Shown here: positions 21,463 to 30,989 of the stretch, piece by piece
Layout of the letters: each line of letters begins with the position of its first letter
Numbering within the stretch: position 1 is the stretch's first letter
Assembly: GCA_942492055.1 (NCBI GenBank)
Contig: CALODP010000002.1
Coordinates: forward strand, 1-64,000
From: CALODP01 sp942492055
GTDB lineage: Bacteria; Bacteroidota; Ignavibacteria; Ignavibacteriales; Melioribacteraceae
Length of the DNA stretch: 64,000 nt
Direction: 5' to 3'
Program-made: the position numbers and the translations under genes
The notes under the pieces: generated by a model
Told to the model about the DNA's origin: nothing
Databases searched by the model: none
Seen by the model: the letters and a program-made list of their open reading frames with translations, nothing else

Positions 21463-22278
21463 ATGATTAAAGAAAAAATAGCGATTCTCGGATGCGGAAA
21501 TATCGGAGGAGCAATAGCTGATGGTTTATATCAGTCTAATCCGGAGATAGCAGGGAATATTTCATTAACAAGAAGAGAGACAGAGAAGCTTATTGACTTT
21601 GCTTCGAAAGGATTTCATGTTTCTTCGGATAACAAAGAAGTCGTTAAAAATTCGGAAGTAATAATTTTGGCTGTTACGCCTCACAGATTACGAGGGGTAT
21701 TGCTGGAGATAAAGGACGTATTGGATCCTGAAAAGCATGTATTATTGTCAGTCGCTTCGGGGCCTACTATAAAGCAAATAAAAGAATTGTTAGGGAATGA
21801 TATACCGGTAGTAAGAGTAATGCCGAATACGGCCATCGCAATTCAAGAATCTATGACTTGTATTTCAGCGGATAAAGAAGATAAGCTCGCTCTTGATAAG
21901 GCTGTTCAAATATTTGACAAGCTTGGTAAGAGTGTTGTAATAAAAGAGGATTTAATGGTTCCGGCAACCGCCTTATGCGCATGCGGAATAGCCTTTTTTC
22001 TGAGAGCTATCCGTGCCGCTTCGCAAGGTGGAACGGAGATAGGATTTCACGCGGAGGACGCTCTTTTTATGGCAGCTCAAACGGCGAAAGGAGCTGCAAC
22101 AATGTTGTTGGAGGCCGGACGTCATCCGGAAAGGGAAGTTGACAAAGTAACAACACCTCAAGGATGTACGATATCGGGATTGAACCAATTGGAACATCAC
22201 GGTTTTAGTTCTGCCCTTATAAAGGGAATAATAACGGCCGCAGAAAAAGCGGAGACTTTGTATTCGCACAAGAAATAG
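21463..22278 (+). CDS. proC: Pyrroline-5-carboxylate reductase
   Basis: A 271-residue NAD(P)H-dependent enzyme that makes the last step of proline synthesis. The N-terminal Rossmann motif is ILGCGNIGGAIADGL. VVRVMPNTAIAIQESMT follows (~res 123-140), and the C-terminal signature is EVDKVTTPQGCTISGLNQLEHHG (split by the family pattern PGGTT; here it is TPQGCT). The family usually has SPGGTTIA; this TPQGCTISG variant is seen in Bacteroidetes-like ProC. Length is normal. It follows the DAACS symporter by 4 bases. proA and proB are not in the window. Confidence 0.92.
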   Translation: MIKEKIAILGCGNIGGAIADGLYQSNPEIAGNISLTRRETEKLIDFASKGFHVSSDNKEVVKNSEVIILAVTPHRLRGVLLEIKDVLDPEKHVLLSVASGPTIKQIKELLGNDIPVVRVMPNTAIAIQESMTCISADKEDKLALDKAVQIFDKLGKSVVIKEDLMVPATALCACGIAFFLRAIRAASQGGTEIGFHAEDALFMAAQTAKGAATMLLEAGRHPEREVDKVTTPQGCTISGLNQLEHHGFSSALIKGIITAAEKAETLYSHKK

Positions 22279-22397
22279 TTTTGACGGGGATTTCTTTTAG
22301 GCAATGCTGTCAACTTAGCAGAATAGGAAGGACTGTAAGAATGCTACTTGTTGGAATTAAAAAACTTGAAGCGTATTTCCATTCCGAATTATTTACT

Positions 22398-22421
22398 AAA
22401 GCTGACAGCTTTGCATATAAA
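22398..22421 (+). promoter_or_regulatory. Palindrome and -10 element before the MATE gene
   Basis: AAAGCT (22398-22403) and AGCTTT (22407-22412) form a perfect inverted repeat around GAC, three bases upstream of TATAAA (22416-22421). The -35 is weak (TTTACT, 18 bp away). This looks like an operator for a local repressor; no regulator gene is adjacent. Confidence 0.4.
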
Positions 22422-22456
22422 TATCCCTTTTCCCAAAGGATTCGATTAGAGATAAA

Positions 22457-23761
22457 ATGACAAAAAAAATTCTTCGTCTTGCCATTCCCAGTATCATTAG
22501 TACATTATCAGTTCCATTGTTAAGCTCAGTTGACACAGCTGTTGTAGGACATCTGGATAAGGTGGAGTATCTGGGAGCCATAGCTCTGGGATCTATGATA
22601 TTCAATTTTATTTATATGACGTTCAGTTTTCTGCGAATGGGCACAAAAGGGCTTACTGCTCAGGCAAATGGGAAAATGGACGAAGAGATGATCAACATGA
22701 TTCTTCAAAGAGCCTTAGCTGTGGCGTTGGGTTCCGCGATTATTTTGATAATAGCTCAAAATTGGATAGCCGAATTAAGTTTAGCTATTATCGGTGGGAG
22801 TAGTGAGGTTGAGAGATTAGCAGGAGAATACTTTTATATTAGAATATGGGCAGCTCCAGCATCCTTGGCTTTGTATGTATTCAACGGATGGTTTTTAGGA
22901 CTGCAGAACGCTAAAATCCCTTTGATAATAACAGTCACGTTGAATATTCTAAATATATTTTTCAATCTTCTTTTTATATATCAATTCGATATGAATTCGA
23001 ATGGCGTAGCTTTGGGAACCGTTTTTGCGCAATATATCGGATTAATAATGGCAATTGTTTTTACCTATCGAAAATACGGGGAGAAGCTAACCCCTGTTGC
23101 ATTCGGGAAACTTTTCGAAAGAAAAGAGTTGGCAAAATTCTTTAAGATAAACGTTGATATATTCATTCGTACAGTATTATTGATTTTCGCTTTGAGCTTT
23201 TTTACGACAAAATCGGCCGGCTTCGGAGATAATTTGTTGGCAGCGAATACAATTTTAATGCAGCTGTGGATGATTATTTCATACGGAATTGACGGGTTTG
23301 CTTATGCATCTGAGAGTCTGGTAGGGAAATACTACGGAGCGAAGAATAGCGAAAAGTTGAAGAGAGTTGTGAAGGAGACATTCCTTTGGGCTGCGGGAAT
23401 TAGTGTGGTATTTATGGTTACATATCTGCTTGCGTCGAAAGAGATATTAGGAATCTTTACGGACAAAACGGATATTATTGAGCTTGCAATGAGTTTTATG
23501 GGGTGGATTTTGATTTCCCCGTTGTTAAATAGTAGTGCCTTTATTTGGGATGGTATATTTGTAGGAGCGACCGCTTCGAAGGCAATGCGAAATTCAATGA
23601 TTGTAAGTACGATATTTGTTTATTTCCCGGTCTATTATATTTCGGAAGGGGTAATTGGCAATCATAGTTTATGGTTGGCTTTGACCTTGTTTATGGTAAG
23701 TCGTGGAATAACACTGGCAGCATATTCGAGAAGATACATATTTGAAACTCCGATGAAGTAG
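22457..23761 (+). CDS. MATE family multidrug/solute efflux protein (DinF-like)
   Basis: A 434-residue protein with about 12 membrane segments in two similar halves. The opening (LAIPSIISTLSVPLLSSVDT, then VVGHL) is the MATE N-terminal signature, and FNGWFLGLQNAK and FGYGIDGFAYASESLVG-like stretches fit the DinF branch. MATE pumps export cationic compounds or other solutes with Na+ or H+. Substrate unknown. It stands alone, with a possible palindromic operator in its promoter. Confidence 0.9.
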   Translation: MTKKILRLAIPSIISTLSVPLLSSVDTAVVGHLDKVEYLGAIALGSMIFNFIYMTFSFLRMGTKGLTAQANGKMDEEMINMILQRALAVALGSAIILIIAQNWIAELSLAIIGGSSEVERLAGEYFYIRIWAAPASLALYVFNGWFLGLQNAKIPLIITVTLNILNIFFNLLFIYQFDMNSNGVALGTVFAQYIGLIMAIVFTYRKYGEKLTPVAFGKLFERKELAKFFKINVDIFIRTVLLIFALSFFTTKSAGFGDNLLAANTILMQLWMIISYGIDGFAYASESLVGKYYGAKNSEKLKRVVKETFLWAAGISVVFMVTYLLASKEILGIFTDKTDIIELAMSFMGWILISPLLNSSAFIWDGIFVGATASKAMRNSMIVSTIFVYFPVYYISEGVIGNHSLWLALTLFMVSRGITLAAYSRRYIFETPMK

Positions 23762-23961
23762 AGTAAGCAGAAAAAAACGTTTGGGAAGTAGCTCGAAATT
23801 TTATAGTTTACAAATGAAATTATGGATGATGAAGAAAATTTTCATCAACGGAATAGTAAAGAGATTTGATTAGACAAGCTATAAATTTATTTGCTAATTC
23901 AGTTTATTAATGTTAAGTTTATAATTCTGATTTCGCCCCTTAGTGGGCGATTTTTATTTGT
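23762..23961 (+). promoter_or_regulatory. Leader of the rimP-nusA-infB operon with a terminator-like hairpin
   Basis: No gene in this 200-base stretch. A TATAAT (23920-23925) with a poor -35 could start RNA near 23932. Right after it, TCGCCC (23933-23938) and GGGCGA (23945-23950) form a perfect 6-bp stem with a 6-base loop, followed by TTTTTATTT. The hairpin thus looks like a rho-independent terminator ending only about 5 bases before the rimP ATG. There is no Shine-Dalgarno site in between. Confidence 0.6.
23933..23959 (+). terminator. Terminator/attenuator-like hairpin abutting rimP
   Basis: Perfect stem 23933-23938/23945-23950 with T-rich tail 23951-23959. It could end transcripts from the MATE gene, or attenuate the nusA operon, whose product NusA controls termination at such hairpins. 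Confidence 0.7.
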
Positions 23962-24417
23962 ATGAATATGAATAAAAAAAATATCGTAAAAAGGATCGAA
24001 GAAGTAGTTGCCGAAAAGAAGCTACTTCTTGTCGAGATAAATATACGTGGGAATCAAAATAATCCCATAGTAGAGATATTTATTGATGATGAGAAGGGGG
24101 TTACTACTGACGACTGCGCTGAATTGAGTAGGGAAATTGGCTCAATTATAGAAGAAGAGAATTTGATAGAAACCAAACATCGCTTAGATGTATCCTCACC
24201 GGGAATAGACAGACCTCTTAAATATATTCAACAGTTTCCTAAAAATATCGACCGCAAATTTGAAATCAAGTATACTGATTCGGAAGAAAAGAAAAAGAAA
24301 TTCGAGGGAAAGCTTCTTCAAGTAGAGGGAGAAAAACTTGTTTTCGAATCGGGAAAAAATAACATAGAATTGAATTTTACCGACATTACGTCAGCTAAAG
24401 TTTTAATTAGTTTTTGA
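23962..24417 (+). CDS. rimP: Ribosome maturation factor RimP
   Basis: A 151-residue protein needed for 30S subunit maturation. The N-terminal alpha/beta domain (VEIFIDDEKGVTTDDCAELSREIG) and VSSPGIDRPLK signature are clear; a small beta-barrel SH3-like domain fills the last ~65 residues. Start is ATG 23962 or the next ATG at 23968; neither has a visible ribosome binding site because the terminator-like hairpin lies immediately upstream. It is the first gene of a canonical operon; nusA starts 14 bases after its stop. Confidence 0.93.
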   Translation: MNMNKKNIVKRIEEVVAEKKLLLVEINIRGNQNNPIVEIFIDDEKGVTTDDCAELSREIGSIIEEENLIETKHRLDVSSPGIDRPLKYIQQFPKNIDRKFEIKYTDSEEKKKKFEGKLLQVEGEKLVFESGKNNIELNFTDITSAKVLISF

Positions 24418-24431
24418 TAACGGAGGCTATA

Positions 24432-25679
24432 ATGAACAACGCAATTGTTGAATCCTTCTCTTTGATGGTACGAGAAAAAAGTCTGGATAAGGACGTTCTC
24501 GCAAGCATAATAGAAGAGATATTCGGATTGATGGTCAAGAAAAAATTCGGACCTGACGCAACTTTTGATGTTGTAGCGAACATGGATAAAGGGGATATAG
24601 AAATATTCCTTGAAAGAACAATTGTCGACGAAGTAGAAGATCCGAATCTTGAGATTAGCATCGAAGAAGTTAACAAGAGAGGGAACGACGAGGAATTGGA
24701 AGTCGGAGATGATTTCGTTGAAAGATTGGAATTGTCATCATTCGGAAGACGCTTAATAAATTTGGCAAGACAAAGTTTGAACCAAAGGATTCGTGAGATA
24801 GAGAAAGATCTCGTATATAACGAATACGGGGATATGATCGGTGAGATCATAGTTGGCGATATTTATCAAGTAAGAAGAAATGATGTATTGGTAAATCACA
24901 ACAAGAATGAGTTGATGTTACCACGATTCGAACAAATTCCTAGGGAAAGATATCGTAAAGGAGATACAGTAAGAGCGGTAGTAAAAGAGGTAAAGAAGAC
25001 TCAAAACGGCCCTGTTATTATTGTTTCCAGAGCAGATAATATTTTCTTGCACAGATTGTTCGAGATAGAAATTCCTGAGATTTACGACGGGGTTATTGAG
25101 ATAAAGAGGATAGCCAGAGAGCCAGGGGAAAGAGCCAAGGTAGCCGTAGAGTCGCAGGATGCCAGAATAGACGCTGTTGGCGCTTGTGTTGGAATGAAAG
25201 GAGTTCGTATTCACGCCATAGTAAGAGAATTGAATAACGAGAATATAGATGTTATCAATTATACCGAAGATCCTGTATCATTTATCCAGAGAGCTTTGGC
25301 CCCTGCTAAATTGAAACAGATAGATCTTGACGAGGAAGAAAAAAAATGTACCGTAGTAGCCGATAGTGATCAGGTATCACTGATAGTCGGTAAGAACGGA
25401 GTAAATATTCGATTGGCAATGAAACTAACCGGTTACGACATCGAAGTAATCAGAGAAGAAAAGCCATTCGAAGAATATGAAGACGATATTGAATTGATAG
25501 ATCTTAGAGATGAATTAGGTCAGGATATAGTCGATCTGCTCATCAATAATAGATTTGACACTGCGGTAGAAGTTTTAACTGCCGGGGTAGACGAATTGAA
25601 AGATATCGAAGGGTTGGACGAAGCGAAAGCCGAGGAAATAATCGATATCATAAAGAATCAATTTGAGGAAGAAGAGTAA
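24432..25679 (+). CDS. nusA: Transcription elongation/termination factor NusA
   Basis: A 415-residue RNA polymerase-binding factor. The N-terminal domain (~1-125) is followed by an S1 domain (~130-200, GEIIVGDIYQVRR), KH1 and KH2 (~205-345, GACVGMKGVRIHAIVREL and IVGKNGVNIRLAMKLTGYDI), and a C-terminal acidic helix-hairpin-helix-like segment (~355-415). This is one repeat of the tail, against two in E. coli. ATG 24432 is chosen because GGAGG lies 5 bases upstream; an open frame from a TTG 18 bases earlier is not supported. It may control its own operon through the hairpin before rimP. Confidence 0.96.
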   Translation: MNNAIVESFSLMVREKSLDKDVLASIIEEIFGLMVKKKFGPDATFDVVANMDKGDIEIFLERTIVDEVEDPNLEISIEEVNKRGNDEELEVGDDFVERLELSSFGRRLINLARQSLNQRIREIEKDLVYNEYGDMIGEIIVGDIYQVRRNDVLVNHNKNELMLPRFEQIPRERYRKGDTVRAVVKEVKKTQNGPVIIVSRADNIFLHRLFEIEIPEIYDGVIEIKRIAREPGERAKVAVESQDARIDAVGACVGMKGVRIHAIVRELNNENIDVINYTEDPVSFIQRALAPAKLKQIDLDEEEKKCTVVADSDQVSLIVGKNGVNIRLAMKLTGYDIEVIREEKPFEEYEDDIELIDLRDELGQDIVDLLINNRFDTAVEVLTAGVDELKDIEGLDEAKAEEIIDIIKNQFEEEE

Positions 25680-25706
25680 AATAATTTAATTCCGGGTATT
25701 TCTAGA

Positions 25707-28643
25707 ATGACTGAAAAAACAAAGAAATTTAGAATTTATAAGTTCGCATCTGAGTATAATCTCTCATCTGACGCTATTGTCGAGTTTTTGAATAGTAAGG
25801 GGCATAATGTCAAATCGCATATGTCACCTTTGAATGATGAAATGCTCGCCGATATTAATGCGCACTTCAAAAAGGATATGGAGAAAGCTGAAAAGCATTA
25901 CAGAAAGATATCCGAATTTCAGAAGAAGCGCGCGGATAAGGCAGAAGAAATAGCGCGGAAAGACGAAAACACACAGGACGAGGTAGTTGTAGAAGAAACT
26001 GAACCTCAGAAATTAGAAGAAGAGATCGAAGCTCCGAAAGAAGCAGAGGCTCCAGAGATCGAAGAAGCTGAGGAAAAAGTAGCACCTGTAGTTTTTGAAG
26101 AGCCGGTTGTAGAAGAGACGATTGAGGAAGTTGCGGAAGAGAAAGTAGAAGAAGTTATTCAGATCACTGAAACTACTCAAGACGTCAAAACGGAAACACC
26201 TGTTGAAGAAAAAGAAAATGACAAAGTAAGAATAGAAGAAAAGGTGGAAGAGCCGGTTGTTGCCAACGAGGAAGAAACGGTTCGTGAAGAGGATGTTATG
26301 GCTGTTGAAGAGGAACCCGAAGTTAAAAAAGCTCCGAAAGAAGAAGAAGGTCGAATATTTAAGACAAAATCCGAACTCGAGCTGGAGCGAAGGAATCGTG
26401 GATTGAAGATTATCGGAAAAATTGATCTCGACAAGAAGAAAAGAAAGAAAAAGAGAGATGCCGGTAATGATGAAAAGGCAGAAAAGAAAGAAGGCAACGG
26501 AAAAGTTCGTGATGACAGGAACAAACGAAGAAATAATAAGCCGAATCGAGAGAATGCCCCACAAGATGATAATAAAAAGACCGAAGTGAAAGTTGCTCCT
26601 ACTACACAGGAAAGTGCAGAAGCGGCAGAATTGAAGAGAAAGAAAAAGAAGAAAAAGCTTAAGAGCAAAGGGAAGCCGGAAGGAAACGTTGAAGAAACGG
26701 TTAAGTCGAAGAAGGTTAAAAAGGTCAAGAAGTTCGAAGTAGATAAAAAGCAAGTCAGCGAAGCGATAAAGAGAACAATGCATAGCATTGATGAATCAAA
26801 CGCGGTAGACCGTTCCCATTTCAGAAAGAAAAAGAAAAAAGAGAAATTAGAAATACAGGAAAAACTTGAAGAGCAGAAAGCTTTAGATAGAACAAAGCTA
26901 AAGGTTACTGAGTACATTGCGGTTAATGAAATAGCCAATTTGATGAATGTTTCGGTTAGCGAAGTAATCTCGAAATGTATTGGTTTGGGTATGATGGTTT
27001 CGATCAACCAGAGACTCGACTGGGATACAATCGCATTGGTTGCAGAAGAGTTTGGTTTTGAAGTTGAATTGGAAGAAGAGTTTACCTCTGATGTCCTGGA
27101 AGATGTTGAGGATAAAGATGAAGAATTACTTCCGCGTAGTCCTGTAGTTACAATAATGGGGCATGTGGATCATGGTAAAACATCCTTACTCGATTATATT
27201 CGTCGTGAAAATGTTGTTGCCGGAGAGGCCGGTGGGATTACACAGCATATTGGTGCATACAGAGTTGAGCTTGAAAGTGGTAAGTCGATTACCTTCCTTG
27301 ATACTCCCGGGCACGAAGCCTTTACAGCTATGCGCGCCAGAGGAGCAAAGATTACCGATATTGTTGTATTGATTGTAGCGGCCGATGACGCGGTGATGCC
27401 ACAGACGGTTGAGGCCATAAATCACTCTTTAGCTGCCGGGGTACCGATAATCGTAGCAATAAATAAAATTGATAAACCAGCTGCCAATACAGAAAGAATC
27501 AGACAGCAGTTGGCTGATAGAAATATTCTTGTTGAGGATTGGGGTGGAAAGTACCAATGTGTAGAAGTATCTGCCAAATCCGGTTTGAATATTGATCTTT
27601 TACTTGAAAAGATTTTGTTAGAAGCAGAAATGCTTGAGTTGAAAGCTAATCCAGACAGAAATGCCAGAGGGGCAGTAGTCGAATCCCAAATGGAAGTAGG
27701 TCGTGGAATTACAGCAACGGTATTGATAGAAAAAGGAACCATGACAGTCGGTGATCCTTTTGTTGCCGGAAATTACCATGGTAGAGTAAGAGCGATGTTT
27801 GACGAAAGGAATAATAAATTAGATTCAGTAGGCCCTGCAACTCCTGCTTTGGTTCTAGGTTTTGAAGGTTTGCCACAAGCAGGTGATTCGTTTATAATAG
27901 TTGATTCCGAAAAAGAAGCACGTGATGTAGCAAACAAACGTCAGCAGATAAAGAGAGAGCAAGACCATCGACAGGTAAAACTTATAACACTCGATGAGAT
28001 CGCGATGCAGATTAGTCAGGGTGGCGTAAAAGAATTGGCGTTGATTGTAAAAGGTGACGTTGACGGTTCCGTTGAGGCCTTATCAGATTCGTTAATGAAA
28101 TTATCGAACAAAGAAGTTGTTGTAAGAGTAATTCATAAAGGGGTTGGAGGAATTACAGAAGGGGACGTATTGTTAGCAGCCGCATCAAGTGCTATTATCG
28201 TTGGTTTCCATGTAAGACCAAATAACAACGCAAGAAAGACAGCCGAAGTTGAAAAAGTAGATATCAGATTGTATAACGTCATTTACGACGCAATTAATGA
28301 AGTAAAATCAGCTCTTGAAGGTATGCTGTCGCCAGTAGTCAGCGAAGAATTGGTTGGTACAATTGATATTCGTGAGACATTTAAGGTGCCAAAGATTGGT
28401 ACTGTAGCCGGATGTTATGTAACAGACGGAAAGGTAAGCAGAGTAAATAAAATCAGATTGTTTAGAGACGGTGTAGTTATATACGAAGGTGAGTTGGCAA
28501 CTCTGAAACGATTCAAAGATGATGTAAAAGAGGTTATGGCCGGCTACGAATGCGGATTGAACATATCGAACTTCAACGATATCAAAATCGGTGATGTTAT
28601 AGAGTCTTATAAACTTGTCGAAACCAAGAAAACTTTGGAGTAG
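25707..28643 (+). CDS. infB: Translation initiation factor IF-2
   Basis: A 978-residue GTPase that brings fMet-tRNA to the 30S subunit. The N-terminal IF2_N module (~1-60) is followed by a very long low-complexity linker (~65-395): first Glu/Val/Ala-rich and acidic, then Lys/Arg-rich with runs such as [15 protein letters not shown] second IF2_N-like module (~400-470) precedes the G domain, with GHVDHGKT (485-492), DTPGHEA and NKID. Domains II-IV follow to the end. The ATG has only a weak ribosome binding site. The linker codons are AAG/GAA-rich, which is why large open frames appear on the opposite strand; they are not genes. Confidence 0.97.
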   Translation: MTEKTKKFRIYKFASEYNLSSDAIVEFLNSKGHNVKSHMSPLNDEMLADINAHFKKDMEKAEKHYRKISEFQKKRADKAEEIARKDENTQDEVVVEETEPQKLEEEIEAPKEAEAPEIEEAEEKVAPVVFEEPVVEETIEEVAEEKVEEVIQITETTQDVKTETPVEEKENDKVRIEEKVEEPVVANEEETVREEDVMAVEEEPEVKKAPKEEEGRIFKTKSELELERRNRGLKIIGKIDLDKKKRKKKRDAGNDEKAEKKEGNGKVRDDRNKRRNNKPNRENAPQDDNKKTEVKVAPTTQESAEAAELKRKKKKKKLKSKGKPEGNVEETVKSKKVKKVKKFEVDKKQVSEAIKRTMHSIDESNAVDRSHFRKKKKKEKLEIQEKLEEQKALDRTKLKVTEYIAVNEIANLMNVSVSEVISKCIGLGMMVSINQRLDWDTIALVAEEFGFEVELEEEFTSDVLEDVEDKDEELLPRSPVVTIMGHVDHGKTSLLDYIRRENVVAGEAGGITQHIGAYRVELESGKSITFLDTPGHEAFTAMRARGAKITDIVVLIVAADDAVMPQTVEAINHSLAAGVPIIVAINKIDKPAANTERIRQQLADRNILVEDWGGKYQCVEVSAKSGLNIDLLLEKILLEAEMLELKANPDRNARGAVVESQMEVGRGITATVLIEKGTMTVGDPFVAGNYHGRVRAMFDERNNKLDSVGPATPALVLGFEGLPQAGDSFIIVDSEKEARDVANKRQQIKREQDHRQVKLITLDEIAMQISQGGVKELALIVKGDVDGSVEALSDSLMKLSNKEVVVRVIHKGVGGITEGDVLLAAASSAIIVGFHVRPNNNARKTAEVEKVDIRLYNVIYDAINEVKSALEGMLSPVVSEELVGTIDIRETFKVPKIGTVAGCYVTDGKVSRVNKIRLFRDGVVIYEGELATLKRFKDDVKEVMAGYECGLNISNFNDIKIGDVIESYKLVETKKTLE

Positions 28644-28645
28644 GG

Positions 28646-29005
28646 ATGTCAGTAAGACTACAGAAAATAGCGACATTAATCAGAGAAGAACTGAGCATAA
28701 TCTTTCTTAATAAAGTACAAGACCCTTCATTGGGTCTTTTGACTGTTACGGATGTTAAGCTTACTCCCGATTTGAAAATCGCCAAGGTTTATATTTCCAT
28801 TTACGATAAGGAAAAAAGAGACGAGATTTTTCAGAAATTAGAAAGCGCCAAGGGATTTATTAAGAAACACTTATCACAAAAGATTAAGTATTTCAGAACA
28901 ATCCCGGAAATTACTTTCTATATAGATGATACCCTTGATTACGTAGAAAAGATGGAAAATATTTTCAAAGAAATTCACAAAGATGATAAGCAAGAAGACG
29001 AATAA
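28646..29005 (+). CDS. rbfA: Ribosome-binding factor A
   Basis: A 119-residue KH-like protein that binds the 30S subunit and helps 16S 5'-end maturation in the cold. The family pattern LIREELSIIFLNKVQDP, then VTDVKLTPDLKIAKVYIS is present. It starts 2 bases after the infB stop and its end overlaps truB by 23 bases. Confidence 0.94.
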   Translation: MSVRLQKIATLIREELSIIFLNKVQDPSLGLLTVTDVKLTPDLKIAKVYISIYDKEKRDEIFQKLESAKGFIKKHLSQKIKYFRTIPEITFYIDDTLDYVEKMENIFKEIHKDDKQEDE

Positions 29006-29687
29006 TTTTAGCGAGCTTGATTTTCAAAAGGGTGAAGTCATTTTAATGGATAAGCAAGTTGGGGAGAGTTCTTTCAGAGCTGTTCACATAGTGCGAAAAG
29101 CCATTGGTGTAAAGAAAGTCGGGCATGCCGGAACATTAGATCCTAACGCAACAGGGTTGTTAATAATATGCACCGGTAAAAAGACAAAAGAGATTACTTC
29201 ATTTCAAGATTTGGGCAAAGTATACGAGGGAGTAATCAAGTTAGGAGTGAAGACTCCTTCGATGGATCCCGAGACCGAGCCAAGTGAAATAAAGGAATAC
29301 GGTCATATTACAGAAAGTGATATTGAAGAAACGAGAAAAGAATTTCTCGGCGAGATTAATCAAATTCCCCCTATGTTTTCCGCGATAAAGCATAAAGGAA
29401 AAGCCCTTTATAAATACGCGAGAAAGGGGGTTGATATCGAGAGACCAGCGAGAAAAGTAAAAATATACGATTTTAAGATTACGAAGATAGATCTGCCTGA
29501 TGTCCATTTCGAGATTCATTGTTCGAAGGGAACATATATTCGAGTGATTGCCAATGATTTCGGAGATAAGCTCGGGTGTGGCGGTATGTTGAATGTATTG
29601 AGGAGGTCCAAAATCGGAGATTATTCCGCTGAGGATGCTTTCACTACAAATGAGTTTTATGAGAAATTTAAAGATTGGAAAAATTAA
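28983..29687 (+). CDS. truB: tRNA pseudouridine-55 synthase
   Basis: A 234-residue enzyme that makes pseudouridine 55 in the T loop of tRNAs. The catalytic Asp lies in GHAGTLDPNATGLL (~res 50-63), and IPPMFSAIKHKGKALYKYARKG is the second family motif. The start must be at 28983 or close, since the family strand GEVILMDK begins near residue 17; this makes a 23-base overlap with rbfA. The protein is short compared with E. coli TruB (314), lacking most of the C-terminal PUA part, which is common in this type. Confidence 0.95.
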   Translation: MISKKTNNFSELDFQKGEVILMDKQVGESSFRAVHIVRKAIGVKKVGHAGTLDPNATGLLIICTGKKTKEITSFQDLGKVYEGVIKLGVKTPSMDPETEPSEIKEYGHITESDIEETRKEFLGEINQIPPMFSAIKHKGKALYKYARKGVDIERPARKVKIYDFKITKIDLPDVHFEIHCSKGTYIRVIANDFGDKLGCGGMLNVLRRSKIGDYSAEDAFTTNEFYEKFKDWKN

Positions 29688-29717
29688 TAGATTTCCGGAT
29701 TGGCGGTTATTAAGAAG

Positions 29718-30653
29718 ATGAACGTCTACAGAGACATTCGTGAAATTGAAAGAGATGATAATACGGTTCTGACTATCGGAACTTTCGATGGTGTTCACGA
29801 AGGACACAAAAAGATTTTTGGAAAGTTAAAGGAAATAGGGGAAGCTAATAACAGCAGAGAAATGGTTATTACATTTGAGCCCCATCCGAGAGTAGTTGTT
29901 TCTAAAGGATATGACATTCATTTGCTAACTACTTTTAATGAGAAACTTTCATATCTTGCGGAAATCGGAATCGAGAATGTTTTGGTTCTTAACTTTACTG
30001 AAGAGTTTGCAAAACAGACTTATGAGCAATTTGTTGCAAATACAATTGTTAAAGAGATTGGAGTTAAACATATGGTAGTTGGGTATGATCATAAAATCGG
30101 AAAAGATCGTGCCGGAGACTATGATAAATTGACAAATCTCGGAGATAAATTTGGTTTTTCGGTTTCCTCAGTTGAACCTTTCGAAATTAATGGTGTTGTT
30201 GTAAGTAGCACAAAGATAAGAAAGGCACTGGATGAAGGGGAAGTAGAGAAAGGGAACCTATTTTTAGGTAGAAACTATTCCTTTGAAGGGAGAGTAATTT
30301 CAGGCGCTACCAGAGGAAGAGTCTTGGGATACCCAACAGCAAATGTATTTGTGGAAGAGAAGATTAAACTTGTTCCTCCGAATGGAGTTTATATTGCCAA
30401 ATGCGATGTTGATAATTGCATTTATTACGGTATAATGAATGTTGGAATTAGGCCTACATTTGATGAGAGCAGGGAAATCTCCATTGAAGTACATTTATTT
30501 GACTTTAGTAACTTTATCTACGACAAAATAATACGAGTTAAGATATTAAGCAAATTGCGAGATGAAAAAAAATTCGGTACACAAGATGAACTAATAAATC
30601 AGCTAAATACCGATAAGAAGAAAGCATTGGACTACATAAAAAATACTAAATAA
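29718..30653 (+). CDS. ribF: Bifunctional riboflavin kinase / FAD synthetase
   Basis: A 311-residue enzyme that makes FMN from riboflavin and then FAD. The N-terminal nucleotidyltransferase has LTIGTFDGVHEGHKKI (HxGH, ~res 18-33) and SSTKIRKAL (~160). The C-terminal kinase has GRVLGYPTANV and GIMNVGIRPTF. I prefer ATG 29718 over the TTG at 29700 because it matches the usual distance to the GTFDGVH motif. It sits between truB and rpsO, a common order. Confidence 0.95.
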   Translation: MNVYRDIREIERDDNTVLTIGTFDGVHEGHKKIFGKLKEIGEANNSREMVITFEPHPRVVVSKGYDIHLLTTFNEKLSYLAEIGIENVLVLNFTEEFAKQTYEQFVANTIVKEIGVKHMVVGYDHKIGKDRAGDYDKLTNLGDKFGFSVSSVEPFEINGVVVSSTKIRKALDEGEVEKGNLFLGRNYSFEGRVISGATRGRVLGYPTANVFVEEKIKLVPPNGVYIAKCDVDNCIYYGIMNVGIRPTFDESREISIEVHLFDFSNFIYDKIIRVKILSKLRDEKKFGTQDELINQLNTDKKKALDYIKNTK

Positions 30654-30710
30654 TTGACTCCGGAGAGATTCTGGGGTTACATCGTATACTATAAATTAGG
30701 AGTTACAGAA

Positions 30711-30980
30711 ATGAACTTATCTAAAGAAGAAAAGTTAGAGATTATAACAAAATTTGGTGAAAACGAACAAGATAGCGGAAAAGCAGAAGTTCAGATAGCT
30801 TTATTGACAGCAAGAATCAACAAGCTTACAACACACTTTGCTGAGCACAAAAAAGATCATGCTTCAAGAAGAGGATTGATGAAGATGGTTGGTAGAAGAC
30901 GTCGCTTGTTAAGTTATGTTGCTGGTAAAGATATTGAAAGATATAGAGCAATCATCAAAGAACTCAAATTAAGAAAATAA
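30711..30980 (+). CDS. rpsO: 30S ribosomal protein S15
   Basis: An 89-residue protein of exactly family length, with [34 protein letters not shown] and the RRRRLLSYV tail motif. ATG 30711 is chosen; TTAGGAG lies 8 bases upstream. The frame is open for 19 codons earlier but those are not family sequence. In E. coli S15 represses its own mRNA; no homologous fold could be recognised here. Confidence 0.97.
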   Translation: MNLSKEEKLEIITKFGENEQDSGKAEVQIALLTARINKLTTHFAEHKKDHASRRGLMKMVGRRRRLLSYVAGKDIERYRAIIKELKLRK

Positions 30981-30989
30981 GAGGAACTA

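Noticed and set aside
26013..27007. Long open frames on the minus strand (256 and 276 codons) opposite infB
   Set aside because: They arise from AAG/GAA-rich Lys/Glu codons in the IF-2 linker; the products are low-complexity Phe/Ser/Leu with no domain.
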